This document shows positions 16,468-25,768 of a DNA stretch of 64,000 nt, in pieces. Below the pieces are notes generated by a model, which saw nothing but the letters and a program-made list of their open reading frames with translations, made no database searches and was not told the origin of the DNA. The translations under genes were made by a program, and so were the position numbers. Every line of letters begins with the position of its first letter. The first letter of the stretch is position 1. This stretch comes from Amycolatopsis lexingtonensis (GTDB taxonomy: Bacteria > Actinomycetota > Actinomycetes > Mycobacteriales > Pseudonocardiaceae): the NCBI RefSeq assembly GCF_014873755.1, contig NZ_JADBEG010000001.1, positions 1,738,501 through 1,802,500 on the forward strand, written 5' to 3'.

Positions 16468-19287
16468 ATGACGGTCCTGATCGGGCGGACGGCCGAGCTG
16501 GCCGCATTGGTCTCCGCCGCGCTGTGCCCGCCCGCGGTCCTCGTGCTCGAAGGGGAGGCGGGCACCGGCAAGACCCGGCTGGCCGCCGAACTCCTGGCCC
16601 GGCCCGAACTCGCCGGGGCCCGCGTGCTGGCCGGCCGCTGCCGGCCGCAGCGCGAGCCGTTTCCCTGCGGCGTGGTCGTCGAAGCGTTGCGCGACGCCGG
16701 GAAGTACCTGCCGTCGGCGCCGCCGCCCGGACCGCTCACCGGCGTCCTCGGCCGCCACCTCCCGGAACTGGCGCCGCTGCTGCCCGCCGCACCGGACCCG
16801 CTCGGGGACCGCCGGGCCGAGGCGCACCGGTTCTTCCGCGCCGTCCGCGAGCTGCTGGACGTGCTGGGCCCGCTGGTGCTGGTGCTCGAGGACGTCCAGT
16901 GGGCCGACGACGGTTCGCGGCGGCTGCTGCGGTTCCTCATGGGCGACCTGCCGGCCGGGACGGTCCTGCTGGTGAGCTACCGGCCCGAGGACGTGCCGGG
17001 CGGGCTCCCGCTGGGCCGCGCGCACCGGCCGGCCCCGGGCAGTTCGACCACGCTGGTCCGGCTCGGCCCCCTCGAGCCGGACGGCGTGCGGCAGCTGGCC
17101 TCGGCCCTGCTCGGCGAGCCCGGCGTCTCCGACGCCTTCGCGGCCCGGCTGCACGAACGGACGGCCGGAATTCCGTTCGTCGTCGAGGAAGTCGTGCACG
17201 CGCTGCCGGGCCCGGTCACCGACGGGGCACTGGACGCGGTCGAGGTGCCCACGCTGGTGCGTGAAGCGACCGTCGAGCGGCTCGGGTCGTTGCCGCTCGT
17301 GGCCCGGCGGATCGCCGAAGCCGCCGCGGTGCTCGGCGAGCCCGCGCCGGTCGAGCTGCTGACGGCGGTCGCGGGGCTGGGCGCGACCCGCGGCCGGCAG
17401 GCGCTCGTGCTGGCCCTGGAACGGGCAGTGCTGGTCGAGGCCGCCGAGTGCCGCTACGGGTACCGGCACGACTTCGCGCGGCGAGCGGCGTACGGCACGA
17501 TCCCCGGGCCGGTGCGGCAGGAACTGCACCGGCGGGCCGTCCGCGAGCTGGCTGGACGGCGCCCGGAGCCGTGGCTGCGGCTGGCCGAGCACAGCCGGAA
17601 GGCCGGGAACGCGGCCGACGCGTTGCGCTACGGCGAAGCCGCGGCCGACCGCGCGATCGACGCGGGGGACCCGGCGACCGCGATCGGCCTGCTGCGCGCG
17701 CTGCTGGCCGGGCCGGAGCTCGATCCGTCCGATGTGGACAGACTGGCGGCGAAACTGGCGTCCGTGGCCGCGAACGGCGTTTCGCAGGCGGAAGTCATCG
17801 CGACGCTCGAAGGGCTGCTGTCCGGCGACCGGCTGTCCGGGCGGCTGTCGGCGGAGATCCGGCTGAGCCTCGGGTTGCTGCTGGCCCGGCAGGCCGGCGG
17901 CCTGGAGGCGGCACGCGCCGAGATCGAAGTGGCGCTGCCGGGCCTCGGGCACCGGCCGGACCTCGCCGGACGCGCCATGGCGGTGCTCGCGCAGCCGTGG
18001 ATCGGCGCGACGCCGTTGCGCGCGCACCTGCCGTGGCTCGACCGGGTCGACGGGCTCATCGCCACCGCGGCCGACGCGCGGCTGCGGCTGACACTGATGG
18101 CCAACAACATCCCGTCGCGCCTGCACATCGGCGACCCGCGCGCGTGGGCGGCGCTCGACGCGGCTCCGGTGAGCGCCGGGTCGGCCGAGGAGCAGCGCCA
18201 GCTCGCGCGGCTGTACTGCAACGCCGCCGACGCGGGCGCGTGGACCGGGCACCACCGCCGCGCGCGCGGCCTGCTGGAACGCGGGATGCAGCTCGCGGCC
18301 GACGCCGGGACGCCGTACGTCGTCAGCACGGCCCGGACCACCGGCGTGCACATCGACTGGCTGAGCGGCGCGTGGGCCGGGCTCGACGAGCGGGCGCGGG
18401 CGCTGCTGGCGGAGTACCGCGACCTGCTGCCGGTGAGCAGCGAGCTGTCGCTGGTCCTGGGCCTGCTCGCGAGCGCGCGCGGTGCCTGGGACCGGGCCGC
18501 CGCGTGCTTCGCGGTGACCGGGGTCGACCGGCCGGAGAACGCGTTCACGCCGGTGGTCGTCGCCGCGCACGGCGGGATCGCCGGGATGCTGCTGGCCCAG
18601 GAGGCCACCGAGGCGGCGGCCGCCGAAGCCGCGCGCGGCCTGGAACTGGTGCGCACCAAGGGCGTCTGGGCGTGGTCGGGCGACCTGGTCCCGGCGGCGG
18701 TGGTGGCGTTCTGCCGGACCGGCCGCGCGAGCGAAGCCCGTGACGTGCTCGCCGAGCTCGACCGCGAGACCCGCGACCTGGCGGCACCGATGGCCCGGGC
18801 GGTCCTCACCGAGGGCCGCGGGATCGTCGCGGCCCACGACGGCGACGTTGCCGCGGCGGCCGGGTTGTTCGACGAGGCCCGTGCCCGCTACGAGCGCCTC
18901 TCGGCGCCGTACCCAGCCGCACTGGCGGCCGAACGCCGGGCGCGCTGCCGCTTCGAGGCCGGCGACCTGGCCGCGGCGGGCGAGTTCGGCGACCTGGCCG
19001 ACGCGTTCGCCGCACTGGGCGCGACCCGCGACGCGGCCCGCTGCCGCCACACGTTCCGCTCGACGGGCGCGACCGCCCCGTCCCGCCGCGGCCGCCGCGG
19101 CTACGGCGACGAACTGTCCCCGCGCGAGCGCGACGTGGCCCGCTTGCTCACCGACGGGCACACGAACCGGGAGATCGCGGAGGTCCTGTTCCTGTCGCGG
19201 CGCACGGTCGAGCAGCACGTCGCGAACGTGCTGCGGAAGCTGAAGGTGCGGTCGCGGGGCGAGCTCGTGGGCGTGCGGACCGGGTGA
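16468..19287 (+). CDS. LAL-type (large ATP-binding LuxR) transcriptional regulator
   Basis: A 939-residue regulator. An N-terminal AAA/STAND ATPase carries Walker A GEAGTGKT at residues 29-36 and a Walker B-like strand LVLVLEDVQWADD. A long helical TPR-like middle follows, then a C-terminal LuxR helix-turn-helix (LSPRERDVARLLTDGHTNRE ... SRRTVEQHVANVLRKL, about residues 875-930). ATG 16468 follows a G-rich ribosome site. It is divergent from the S8 protease and the gap holds two copies of the protease motif, so control of the proteases is plausible but unproven. The anti-sigma-like ATPase gene ends 5 bases downstream on the other strand. Confidence 0.92.
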   Translation: MTVLIGRTAELAALVSAALCPPAVLVLEGEAGTGKTRLAAELLARPELAGARVLAGRCRPQREPFPCGVVVEALRDAGKYLPSAPPPGPLTGVLGRHLPELAPLLPAAPDPLGDRRAEAHRFFRAVRELLDVLGPLVLVLEDVQWADDGSRRLLRFLMGDLPAGTVLLVSYRPEDVPGGLPLGRAHRPAPGSSTTLVRLGPLEPDGVRQLASALLGEPGVSDAFAARLHERTAGIPFVVEEVVHALPGPVTDGALDAVEVPTLVREATVERLGSLPLVARRIAEAAAVLGEPAPVELLTAVAGLGATRGRQALVLALERAVLVEAAECRYGYRHDFARRAAYGTIPGPVRQELHRRAVRELAGRRPEPWLRLAEHSRKAGNAADALRYGEAAADRAIDAGDPATAIGLLRALLAGPELDPSDVDRLAAKLASVAANGVSQAEVIATLEGLLSGDRLSGRLSAEIRLSLGLLLARQAGGLEAARAEIEVALPGLGHRPDLAGRAMAVLAQPWIGATPLRAHLPWLDRVDGLIATAADARLRLTLMANNIPSRLHIGDPRAWAALDAAPVSAGSAEEQRQLARLYCNAADAGAWTGHHRRARGLLERGMQLAADAGTPYVVSTARTTGVHIDWLSGAWAGLDERARALLAEYRDLLPVSSELSLVLGLLASARGAWDRAAACFAVTGVDRPENAFTPVVVAAHGGIAGMLLAQEATEAAAAEAARGLELVRTKGVWAWSGDLVPAAVVAFCRTGRASEARDVLAELDRETRDLAAPMARAVLTEGRGIVAAHDGDVAAAAGLFDEARARYERLSAPYPAALAAERRARCRFEAGDLAAAGEFGDLADAFAALGATRDAARCRHTFRSTGATAPSRRGRRGYGDELSPRERDVARLLTDGHTNREIAEVLFLSRRTVEQHVANVLRKLKVRSRGELVGVRTG

Positions 19288-19291
19288 GCGG

Positions 19292-19753
19292 TCAGCGGAA
19301 GAGACGGACGGGCACCAGCGCCCAGACGGTCTTCCCCGCCGCGCCGCCGCGGACGCCCCAGCCGTGGGAGAGCTGGCTGACCAGCCGTAGGCCGTGCCCG
19401 TTCCCGGCCGCCACCCGTTCGATCGCCGGGTCCTCGTCGGACACCTCGACCAGCAGGCCACGGCGTTCGCGGGTGATCCACAGGCGCGACGGCCGCCCGG
19501 TGTGCGCGTAGGCGTTGCCGACGAGTTCGTCGACCACCAGGAGCAGTGCCCCGAGCAGTTCGCCCCGCGGTAGCCCGAAGCCGAGGCAGTCGGCGACGGT
19601 CGAGCGGATCCGCCGCAGCGGGGGTCTCGTGGTGAGGTCGATCGTCAGCTCCGCGGCCACGGCTATCCGCAGGCTGAGCCAGTCCACGATCTGCGCCCAC
19701 TCCGGTGGCAGTGGCCCGAGGTCCTCCGAGCCCGCCGTTTCGGCCATGCGCAC
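19292..19753 (-). CDS. ATP-binding protein, GHKL anti-sigma/RsbW-like kinase
   Basis: About 153 residues with a single histidine-kinase-like ATPase fold. The N-box is LLLVVDELVGNAYAHTG, the G1-like motif VSDEDPAIER and the G2-like motif NGHGLRLVSQLSHGWGV. Such stand-alone domains act as anti-sigma factors or phosphorylate anti-sigma antagonists in actinobacteria. The start is uncertain: GTG 19753 has GAGAGG six bases upstream, while ATG 19747 is the nearest ATG. No sigma factor or antagonist gene is adjacent, so its partner is unknown. It is convergent with the LAL regulator gene, 4 bases apart. Confidence 0.82.
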   Translation of the reverse strand: MRMAETAGSEDLGPLPPEWAQIVDWLSLRIAVAAELTIDLTTRPPLRRIRSTVADCLGFGLPRGELLGALLLVVDELVGNAYAHTGRPSRLWITRERRGLLVEVSDEDPAIERVAAGNGHGLRLVSQLSHGWGVRGGAAGKTVWALVPVRLFR

Positions 19754-19844
19754 CACCCACCTCTCGGGAGGGGTTCGGGGCCGTGGGGCCGTCGGATGGG
19801 TCGGCGGTGGCGTGCCGGAAAGGAACCCGGGCAGACTGGAGCCG

Positions 19845-21626
19845 GTGACCGAACGCGAGCTGACAGCGCAGACAGTGGTCGACCGCGAGATCCCGGCCGA
19901 GCCGCGCCTTTCCCCGGATGGCCGTTGGGTGGCCTTCGTGACGTCGCCGGTCGGGAGGGTGGGCGGGCACCGATCGAGCACGCTCTGGCTGGCTCCGGCC
20001 GATGGCACCGAGCCACTTCGTCCGTTGACTCCGGGCACGGCCAATTGCTTCGGGCCGCGGTGGGCGCCGGACTCGGGTTCGGTGTTCTTTCTGTCGGACT
20101 CGGCGGAGCGTGGGGTGGCGCAGCTTTACCGGGCCGGACTGAACGGGGCTGCGGCTGAGCGGCTGACGGACTTCCCGGGTGGGCTGACGGCCTTCGCGCC
20201 GGTGCCCGGCGGAACCACGGTGGCGCTGGTCGCGCCGGGCTCTGAAACACAAGCCGGCCCCGACCGGCTCTGGCTGCTCGACCTCGCCACCCGCACCATC
20301 CGCTCCCTCGGCCACCTGAACGACCGCCACGTCCGCGAAGTCGCCCCCAGGCCCGACGGGCTAGCTCTCGCCGTCCTCACCTGGGCGACCGCCGACCGGG
20401 AGCCGGGGGTCTTCGAGCCCGGCCTGTTCCTCGTCGACGTCGCCACCGGGGCCACCGAAGACCTCGGCACCCCCGCGCTCGAAGCCGCCGACCTCGTCTG
20501 GTGGCGCCACGAAAACGCGTGGCAGCTCGGCTACCGCGGCCTCACCCCACCCGGGCTGGTGGGCGGCCACGCCGTTTTCGCCGTGCCCGGGCACCGGAAC
20601 CTCACCGCGGGCGCCACCTCCTGCCCGATCGAACTCGCGCCGGGCCCGCACGTGTTGTTCGCCGACGGGCTGGACACCACGGTCCGCCGTCTCGATTCCG
20701 CCACCGGGACGTTCGTCGAAGTCGAGCGGGCCCGCGGCTCCCTATCCGGGCTCAGCGTCAGCGACGCGGGCACCTTCGCCGTCATCGCGAGCGCTGGGAA
20801 CGAACCCGAGGAAGTCCGGACGCAGTGCACGATCAGCCGGACCGGGCCCACGGGAATCCGCTGGGGGAGCCAAGAACGCCTGCACTACGCGGCGAAAGAC
20901 GGCACCGATCTCGACGGCCTGCTCGTCCTCCCACCGGGGAAGACCACGGCGGACGGCCCGTTCCCCCTGGTGACGCTCGTCCACGGCGGCCCGTATGACC
21001 GCTACGCCGACCGCCTCAACCTGAGCTGGTACCCCTCCGGCCAGTGGCTCGCCGCCGCCGGATTCGCCGTCTTCCTGCCGAATCCACGAGGCAGCATGGG
21101 CCGGGGTCACGCCTTCGCCGCCGAGGTCGCCGGGGACGTCGGCGGCGCCGAATTCGGCGACGTCCTCACCGGCATCGATCTGCTCGTGGAACGCGGGATC
21201 GCCGACGAAAACCGGCTCGGGATCGGGGGCGGCAGCCACGGGGGTTTCCTCGCTGCCTGGGCCGTCGGGCAGACCGATCGGTTCGTGGCCGCTGTCGTCC
21301 TGGCCGGGGTCATCGACTGGCCGCTCCTCGCCGAGACCGGGGAGCACAGCCGGTTCGAAGCCGCGCTGGGCGGGAAGCAGCAGAGCCCGATCACCCACGC
21401 CCACCGGATCCGCACACCCGTGCTCATCCTGCACGGCGAGGACGACACGAACGTCCCGCTCTCCCAAGCCGAACTCCTGCACCGCGCCCTCGGGGACCGC
21501 GAGCACGAGTTCGTCGTCTACCCCCGGGAGAACCACTCGATCCGCGAACGCGAGCACCAGATCGACGTCCTGCACCGCACGCGCGAGTGGTTCTCCCGGT
21601 GGCTCACACCTGCTCGCCCAGCTTGA
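19845..21626 (+). CDS. S9 family prolyl oligopeptidase-like peptidase
   Basis: A 593-residue cytoplasmic serine peptidase of the prolyl oligopeptidase/acylaminoacyl peptidase type. The N-terminal half is a beta-propeller (LSPDGRWVAFVTS; FGPRWAPDSGSVFFLSD). The C-terminal half is an alpha/beta hydrolase whose triad reads Ser464 (GGGSHGG), Asp534 (HGEDDTNVP) and His564 (ENHSI). The start is uncertain: GTG 19845 is preferred by family alignment, with GGAG only three bases away; GTG 19812 is an alternative. No signal peptide is seen. The last 23 bases overlap the convergent dioxygenase gene. Specific substrate unknown. Confidence 0.88.
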   Translation: MTERELTAQTVVDREIPAEPRLSPDGRWVAFVTSPVGRVGGHRSSTLWLAPADGTEPLRPLTPGTANCFGPRWAPDSGSVFFLSDSAERGVAQLYRAGLNGAAAERLTDFPGGLTAFAPVPGGTTVALVAPGSETQAGPDRLWLLDLATRTIRSLGHLNDRHVREVAPRPDGLALAVLTWATADREPGVFEPGLFLVDVATGATEDLGTPALEAADLVWWRHENAWQLGYRGLTPPGLVGGHAVFAVPGHRNLTAGATSCPIELAPGPHVLFADGLDTTVRRLDSATGTFVEVERARGSLSGLSVSDAGTFAVIASAGNEPEEVRTQCTISRTGPTGIRWGSQERLHYAAKDGTDLDGLLVLPPGKTTADGPFPLVTLVHGGPYDRYADRLNLSWYPSGQWLAAAGFAVFLPNPRGSMGRGHAFAAEVAGDVGGAEFGDVLTGIDLLVERGIADENRLGIGGGSHGGFLAAWAVGQTDRFVAAVVLAGVIDWPLLAETGEHSRFEAALGGKQQSPITHAHRIRTPVLILHGEDDTNVPLSQAELLHRALGDREHEFVVYPRENHSIREREHQIDVLHRTREWFSRWLTPARPA

Positions 21627-22647
21627 ACTCCGCCTCTCCGGTGCGGAAGGAGAACCCGTCCGCGCCGATGGTGACGTCGGCTTCGCGCGGCTCGGACCGG
21701 GCCAGGACCGGCTGGACCGCGCCGTCGAGGTCCAGCACCACCGACGCGTCGGTGTACCAGCTCGGCACCACCGGGTTGCCCCACCAGTCGCGGCGCTGGT
21801 TGTCATGGACGTCCCAGGTGATCACCGGGTTGTCCGGGTCGCCGGTGTAGTAGTCGTGCGTGTAGATCTCGATGCGGTGCCCGTCGGGGTCGCGCACGTA
21901 CAGGTAGAACGCGTTCGACACGCCGTGGCGGCCCGGCCCGCGCTCGATCATCCCGGACTTGCGCAGGGCGCCCAGGTGGTCGCAGATGTGCAGGATCTGG
22001 TGCCGCTCGTGCGACGCGAACGCGATGTGGTGCAGCCGCGGGCCGTCGCCGCCGGTCAGGGCGACGTCGTGGACCGTCGGCTTGCGGAACATCCACGCCG
22101 CGTACACCGTGCCCTCGTCGTCCTTGATGTCCTCCGACACGCGGAAACCCAGGCCCTCGTAGTACTTCCGGGCCGCCGGGACGTCCGGGGTGTCCAGGTT
22201 GAAGTGGTCCAACCGCGACAGTGCACCGGCGCCGTGGACGTCGTAGCGCTGCGTGAACCGCTCGACGTGCTCGGCCTCGTGGAAGAACTCCACCGGGAAG
22301 CCGAGCGGGTCGACGATCCGCACGGCCTCGCCGATGCCGCGTGTCGCACCGGCCGGGCGCCGCTCCGCCCGGACGCCGAGCGCGCGGTAGTACTCCTCGG
22401 CGAGGTCGAGGTCGCCGGGCGTGCGCACCCGGTAGGCCAGCACGCCGAGCGCGGCCGCCGGCCCCTTGCGCAGCACCAGCGAATGGTGGAGGTACTCCTC
22501 GAACGCCCGCAGGTACAGCGCGTCCGCGTCCTCGTGGGTGACGACGAGCCCGAGCACGTCGACGTAGAACGCCCGTGACGCCGCCAGATCGGTGACGACG
22601 AGCTCGGCGTAGGCGCAGCGGATGACGTCCGGTGGCGTGGCGGTCAT
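21604..22647 (-). CDS. hpaD: 3,4-dihydroxyphenylacetate 2,3-dioxygenase (homoprotocatechuate extradiol dioxygenase)
   Basis: A 347-residue two-domain vicinal-oxygen-chelate enzyme that opens the ring of homoprotocatechuate between C2 and C3. Metal ligands read His148 (LDHFN), His207 (LHHIAF) and Glu260 (HRIEIY), each offset by seven from the well-studied Brevibacterium enzyme (155, 214, 267). YVRDPDGHRIEIYTHDYYTGD is typical of HPCD. ATG 22647 overlaps the stop of the semialdehyde dehydrogenase as ATGA, so the two are translationally coupled. It is the last gene of the hpa operon. Its end overlaps the convergent S9 peptidase gene by 23 bases. Confidence 0.93.
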   Translation of the reverse strand: MTATPPDVIRCAYAELVVTDLAASRAFYVDVLGLVVTHEDADALYLRAFEEYLHHSLVLRKGPAAALGVLAYRVRTPGDLDLAEEYYRALGVRAERRPAGATRGIGEAVRIVDPLGFPVEFFHEAEHVERFTQRYDVHGAGALSRLDHFNLDTPDVPAARKYYEGLGFRVSEDIKDDEGTVYAAWMFRKPTVHDVALTGGDGPRLHHIAFASHERHQILHICDHLGALRKSGMIERGPGRHGVSNAFYLYVRDPDGHRIEIYTHDYYTGDPDNPVITWDVHDNQRRDWWGNPVVPSWYTDASVVLDLDGAVQPVLARSEPREADVTIGADGFSFRTGEAEFKLGEQV

Positions 22648-24152
22648 GACTGTCCCTTCCGGACGGTCCCGAAGCGGGCGGTGTGCACCGGCCCGAGCGA
22701 AACGTGGATCGCCTGCTGGTGGGTGTAGAAGTCGAGCGAGCGGTAGCCGCCTTCGTGGCCGAGGCCGGACGCCTTGACCCCGCCGAACGGCGTCCGCAGG
22801 TCGCGGACGTTGTGCGAGTTCAGCCAGACCATCCCGGCTTCGACCGACTGCGCGAAGGTGTGCGCCCGCTGCAGGTCCGACGTCCACAGGTAGGCGGCCA
22901 GCCCGTACTTGACGTCGTTGGCCAGCGCCAGCGCCTCGGTTTCGGTGTCGAACGGCGTCAAGGCGACCACCGGCCCGAAGATCTCCTCCTGGAAGATCCG
23001 TGCGGTCGAAGGGACATCGGCGAACACCGTCGGTGCGACGTAGTTTCCGCTGTCCAATCCGGACGGACGCCCGCCGCCCGCGAGCAAGTGGCCTTCGGAC
23101 TTGCCCAGCTCGACGTACCGCATGACCTTGTCGTAGTGCTCGGGGTGCACCAGTGCGCCGACTTCAGTGGCCGGGTCGTGCGGATCACCGACGACGATGT
23201 TCCGCGCCCGCTCGGCGTACCGGGCGCAGAACTCCTCGTAGACCGGGCGCTCGACGAGGATCCGGCTGCCCGCGGTGCAGCGCTCGCCGTTGAGGGAGAA
23301 CACGCCGAAGAGCGTCGAGTCGAGGGCCGCGTCGAGGTCGGCGTCGGCGAACACGATGGCCGGGGACTTGCCGCCCAGCTCCATCGACATGCCCTTGAGG
23401 TGGGCCGCGCAGTTGCGGTAGATCGTCTGCCCGGTCGTGGTTTCGCCGGTGAACGAGATCAGCGGGACTCCCCTGTGCTTGACGAGCGCGTCGCCCGCCT
23501 CCTCGCCGAAGCCGTTGACCAGGTTGAAGACACCGGAAGGCAGCCCCGCGCCGGCGAAGATCCCCGCCCACAGGCTCGCCGAGAGCGGCGTGAACTCCGC
23601 CGGCTTCAGTACCACCGTGCAGCCCGACGCCAGTGCGGGCGCGAGCTTCCAGCTCTCCAGCATGAACGGGGTGTTCCACGGCGTGATCAGCCCGGCGACC
23701 CCGACCGGCTTGCGGTGCACGTAGTTCACCTGCCGCCCGGGCACCTGGTAGGTGTCGTCGGCCTGCGCCACGACGAGGTCGGCGAAGAACCGGAAGTTCT
23801 CGGCCGCGCGCTGCGCCTGCCCCAGCGCCTGGGTGATCGGCAGGCCGGTGTCGAACGTCTCCAGCTCGGCCAGCCGCTTGTCCTGCGCTTCGACGGCGTC
23901 GGCGATCTTGTTCAAGATCCGCGCGCGGGCCCGCGGCAGCATCCGCGGCCACGGCCCGTCGGTGAAAGCCTTCCGAGCCGCGGCGACCGCACGGTCGACG
24001 TCCTCGGCCTGGCCCGCGGCCGCGGTGACGTACGGGGTGTTGGACACCGGGTCGAGCACGTCGAACGTCTTGCCCGACACGCTGTCGACGAACTCACCGC
24101 CGATGTAGTGCTTCAGCTCGCCCGGCAGTCCGTCCGGGACGTAGTGGGTCAT
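22644..24152 (-). CDS. hpaE: 5-carboxymethyl-2-hydroxymuconate semialdehyde dehydrogenase
   Basis: A 502-residue NAD-dependent aldehyde dehydrogenase that oxidises the ring-cleavage product made by HpaD. Catalytic Cys is in GERCTAGSRI, general-base Glu in SMELGGKSP, and the cofactor loop in SFTGETTTGQ. The N-terminus (HYIGGEFVDSVSGKTFDVLDP) and the tail (SLDFYTHQQAIHVSLG) match the HpaE group. It overlaps by 4 bases (ATGA) both the upstream aldolase gene and the downstream hpaD, which fixes its role by context. Confidence 0.93.
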   Translation of the reverse strand: MTHYVPDGLPGELKHYIGGEFVDSVSGKTFDVLDPVSNTPYVTAAAGQAEDVDRAVAAARKAFTDGPWPRMLPRARARILNKIADAVEAQDKRLAELETFDTGLPITQALGQAQRAAENFRFFADLVVAQADDTYQVPGRQVNYVHRKPVGVAGLITPWNTPFMLESWKLAPALASGCTVVLKPAEFTPLSASLWAGIFAGAGLPSGVFNLVNGFGEEAGDALVKHRGVPLISFTGETTTGQTIYRNCAAHLKGMSMELGGKSPAIVFADADLDAALDSTLFGVFSLNGERCTAGSRILVERPVYEEFCARYAERARNIVVGDPHDPATEVGALVHPEHYDKVMRYVELGKSEGHLLAGGGRPSGLDSGNYVAPTVFADVPSTARIFQEEIFGPVVALTPFDTETEALALANDVKYGLAAYLWTSDLQRAHTFAQSVEAGMVWLNSHNVRDLRTPFGGVKASGLGHEGGYRSLDFYTHQQAIHVSLGPVHTARFGTVRKGQS

Positions 24153-25096
24153 TGCTTTCCTTCCACGGTGAAGCCCTCGACCGGGCTGAGGTAGGGAGCG
24201 CCTTCGGCCATCAGGTCCTTGATCCGGGCGACGCCGGACTCGGTCGGCGTGATCAGCGGCGGCCGCACGTGCCCGGACGCGATCAGCCCGCGCTGTTCGA
24301 GCACCCACTTCCCGGGCGCCGGGTTGGTTTCGACGAACAGCAGGTCGACGAGCGGGTGCAGGCCGTAGTGGATTTCCCGTGCCCGCTCGTGGTCGCCGGA
24401 CTGCCACGCCGTGAACATCTCCGAACAGGCGGCCGGGGCGATGTTGGCCGTCGCGCTGACGAACCCGGCGCCGCCGAGGGCCAGCAGCGGCAGGCACAGC
24501 AGCTCGATCCCGGACCACACCAGCAGGCTCCGGCCGCACAGGTGCAGCACGCGGGAGAAGTGCTCGAAGTCCTTCGTCGTCTCCTTGATCCCGACGAAGT
24601 TTTCGCACGAGCGGAACAGCCGCGCGACCGTTTCCGGCGCGAGGTCGACCGCGGTGCGGCTCGGCACGTTGTAGGCGACGATCGGCAGGTCCGGGAACTC
24701 CCGGCAGACCGTGCGGTACCAGACGAACAGCGCGTCCTGCGTCGGCCGCGCGTAGTACGGCGTGATGACGAGCGCGGCGTCGATCCCCGCGTCCTGCGCG
24801 AGCGCCGTCAGCTCGAGCGTTTCGTCGAGCTTCGCCGAGCCTGTGCCGGGCACGAACGGGACGCGGTCGGCCACCACGGCGGCCACCGTGCGGATGGCCT
24901 CGGCGCGTTCGGCGACGGTCTGCGAACCGGGTTCGCCGGTGGAGCCGCCGATCGAGATGCCGTGCGAGCCAGAGGCGAGCTGCCAGCGCACGAGGTTCTC
25001 GAGACCGGCGTGATCGACGGCCCCCTCGGCGGTGAACGGCGTCATCAGCGGCGCGATCGACCCGCGGACGGCCTGGGGATCGGAGCGGAATCGCAT
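24149..25096 (-). CDS. DapA-family aldolase, probable 4-hydroxy-2-oxoheptanedioate-type lyase
   Basis: A 315-residue class I aldolase of the dihydrodipicolinate synthase/N-acetylneuraminate lyase family. The Schiff-base Lys is in NFVGIKETTKDF and the Tyr in AYNVPSRT; the usual GTTGE signature appears as GGSTGEPGSQT. In the homoprotocatechuate pathway the last step, pyruvate plus succinate semialdehyde, is usually done by class II HpaI. No HpaI is seen here, so this class I enzyme probably replaces it (inference from operon position). It sits between GntR and hpaE, with ATGA overlap to hpaE. Confidence 0.82.
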   Translation of the reverse strand: MRFRSDPQAVRGSIAPLMTPFTAEGAVDHAGLENLVRWQLASGSHGISIGGSTGEPGSQTVAERAEAIRTVAAVVADRVPFVPGTGSAKLDETLELTALAQDAGIDAALVITPYYARPTQDALFVWYRTVCREFPDLPIVAYNVPSRTAVDLAPETVARLFRSCENFVGIKETTKDFEHFSRVLHLCGRSLLVWSGIELLCLPLLALGGAGFVSATANIAPAACSEMFTAWQSGDHERAREIHYGLHPLVDLLFVETNPAPGKWVLEQRGLIASGHVRPPLITPTESGVARIKDLMAEGAPYLSPVEGFTVEGKQ

Positions 25097-25114
25097 GGGT
25101 TTCCCTTCCTGGGG

Positions 25115-25768
25115 TCAGTGGCGGCGGTGGGCGAGGAACGCGTCCAGGGTGGCCAGCCGGTGGGCGCGGACGGCCTGTTCGACTTCGGCGGCGGGAGCGC
25201 CGTTCTCGAGCAGGGCGAGGATGGCTTCGTGCTCGGCGACCGACTCGCGGGCCCGGCCGGGCACGAAGCTGAACGTCGAGGTGCGCAGGCCGCTCAGCCG
25301 GTCCCAGCCGCGCCGGACCAGGTCGAGGACCTGTGGGTTCGGGCAGGCGCCGAACAGCACGGTGTGGAAGTCGCGGTTGAGCCCGGTGAACCGGGCCGGT
25401 TCGAAGTGCCCGAGGCAGTCCGCCAGCTCGGCGTTGAGTGCACGGGCTTCGGCCAGCGCGCCGGGCGGGAGGACGGGCGCGGCGAGTGCGGCGGCGTAGC
25501 CCTCGACCAGCGCGAGGGTCTGCATCGTGTGCTGGTACTCGCTTTCGTCGACCATCGCGACCTGCGCGCCGACGTTGCGCTCGAACGTCACCAGCCCTTC
25601 GGCTTCCAGCAGCCGGATCGCCTCGCGGATCGGGACGACGCTGACGCCGAGCTCTTGGGCGAGCTGGCCGAGGACGAGCCGGTAGCCGGGGGAGAAGGTG
25701 CCGTCGGCGATCCGGGCCTTGATCCATTCGTAGGCGATCCGCGACTTGCTCATCGCGGTGCCGTTCAC
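25115..25768 (-). CDS. GntR family regulator (FCD subgroup) of the hpa operon
   Basis: About 217 residues. The winged helix-turn-helix is near the N-terminus (LGQLAQELGVSVVPIREAIR, LLEAEGLVTFERNVGA). A helical FCD effector domain follows, with the metal-site pattern FHTVLFGACPN and VAEHEAILALLENG. Two starts are possible. GTG 25768 overlaps the FAH-RraA stop as GTGA, like other genes of this operon; ATG 25753 is five codons later. It lies in the middle of the operon it probably controls. The AT-rich GTAT-N10-ATAC element 5' of the FAH-RraA gene is a candidate operator. Effector unknown, probably a pathway acid. Confidence 0.88.
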   Translation of the reverse strand: MNGTAMSKSRIAYEWIKARIADGTFSPGYRLVLGQLAQELGVSVVPIREAIRLLEAEGLVTFERNVGAQVAMVDESEYQHTMQTLALVEGYAAALAAPVLPPGALAEARALNAELADCLGHFEPARFTGLNRDFHTVLFGACPNPQVLDLVRRGWDRLSGLRTSTFSFVPGRARESVAEHEAILALLENGAPAAEVEQAVRAHRLATLDAFLAHRRH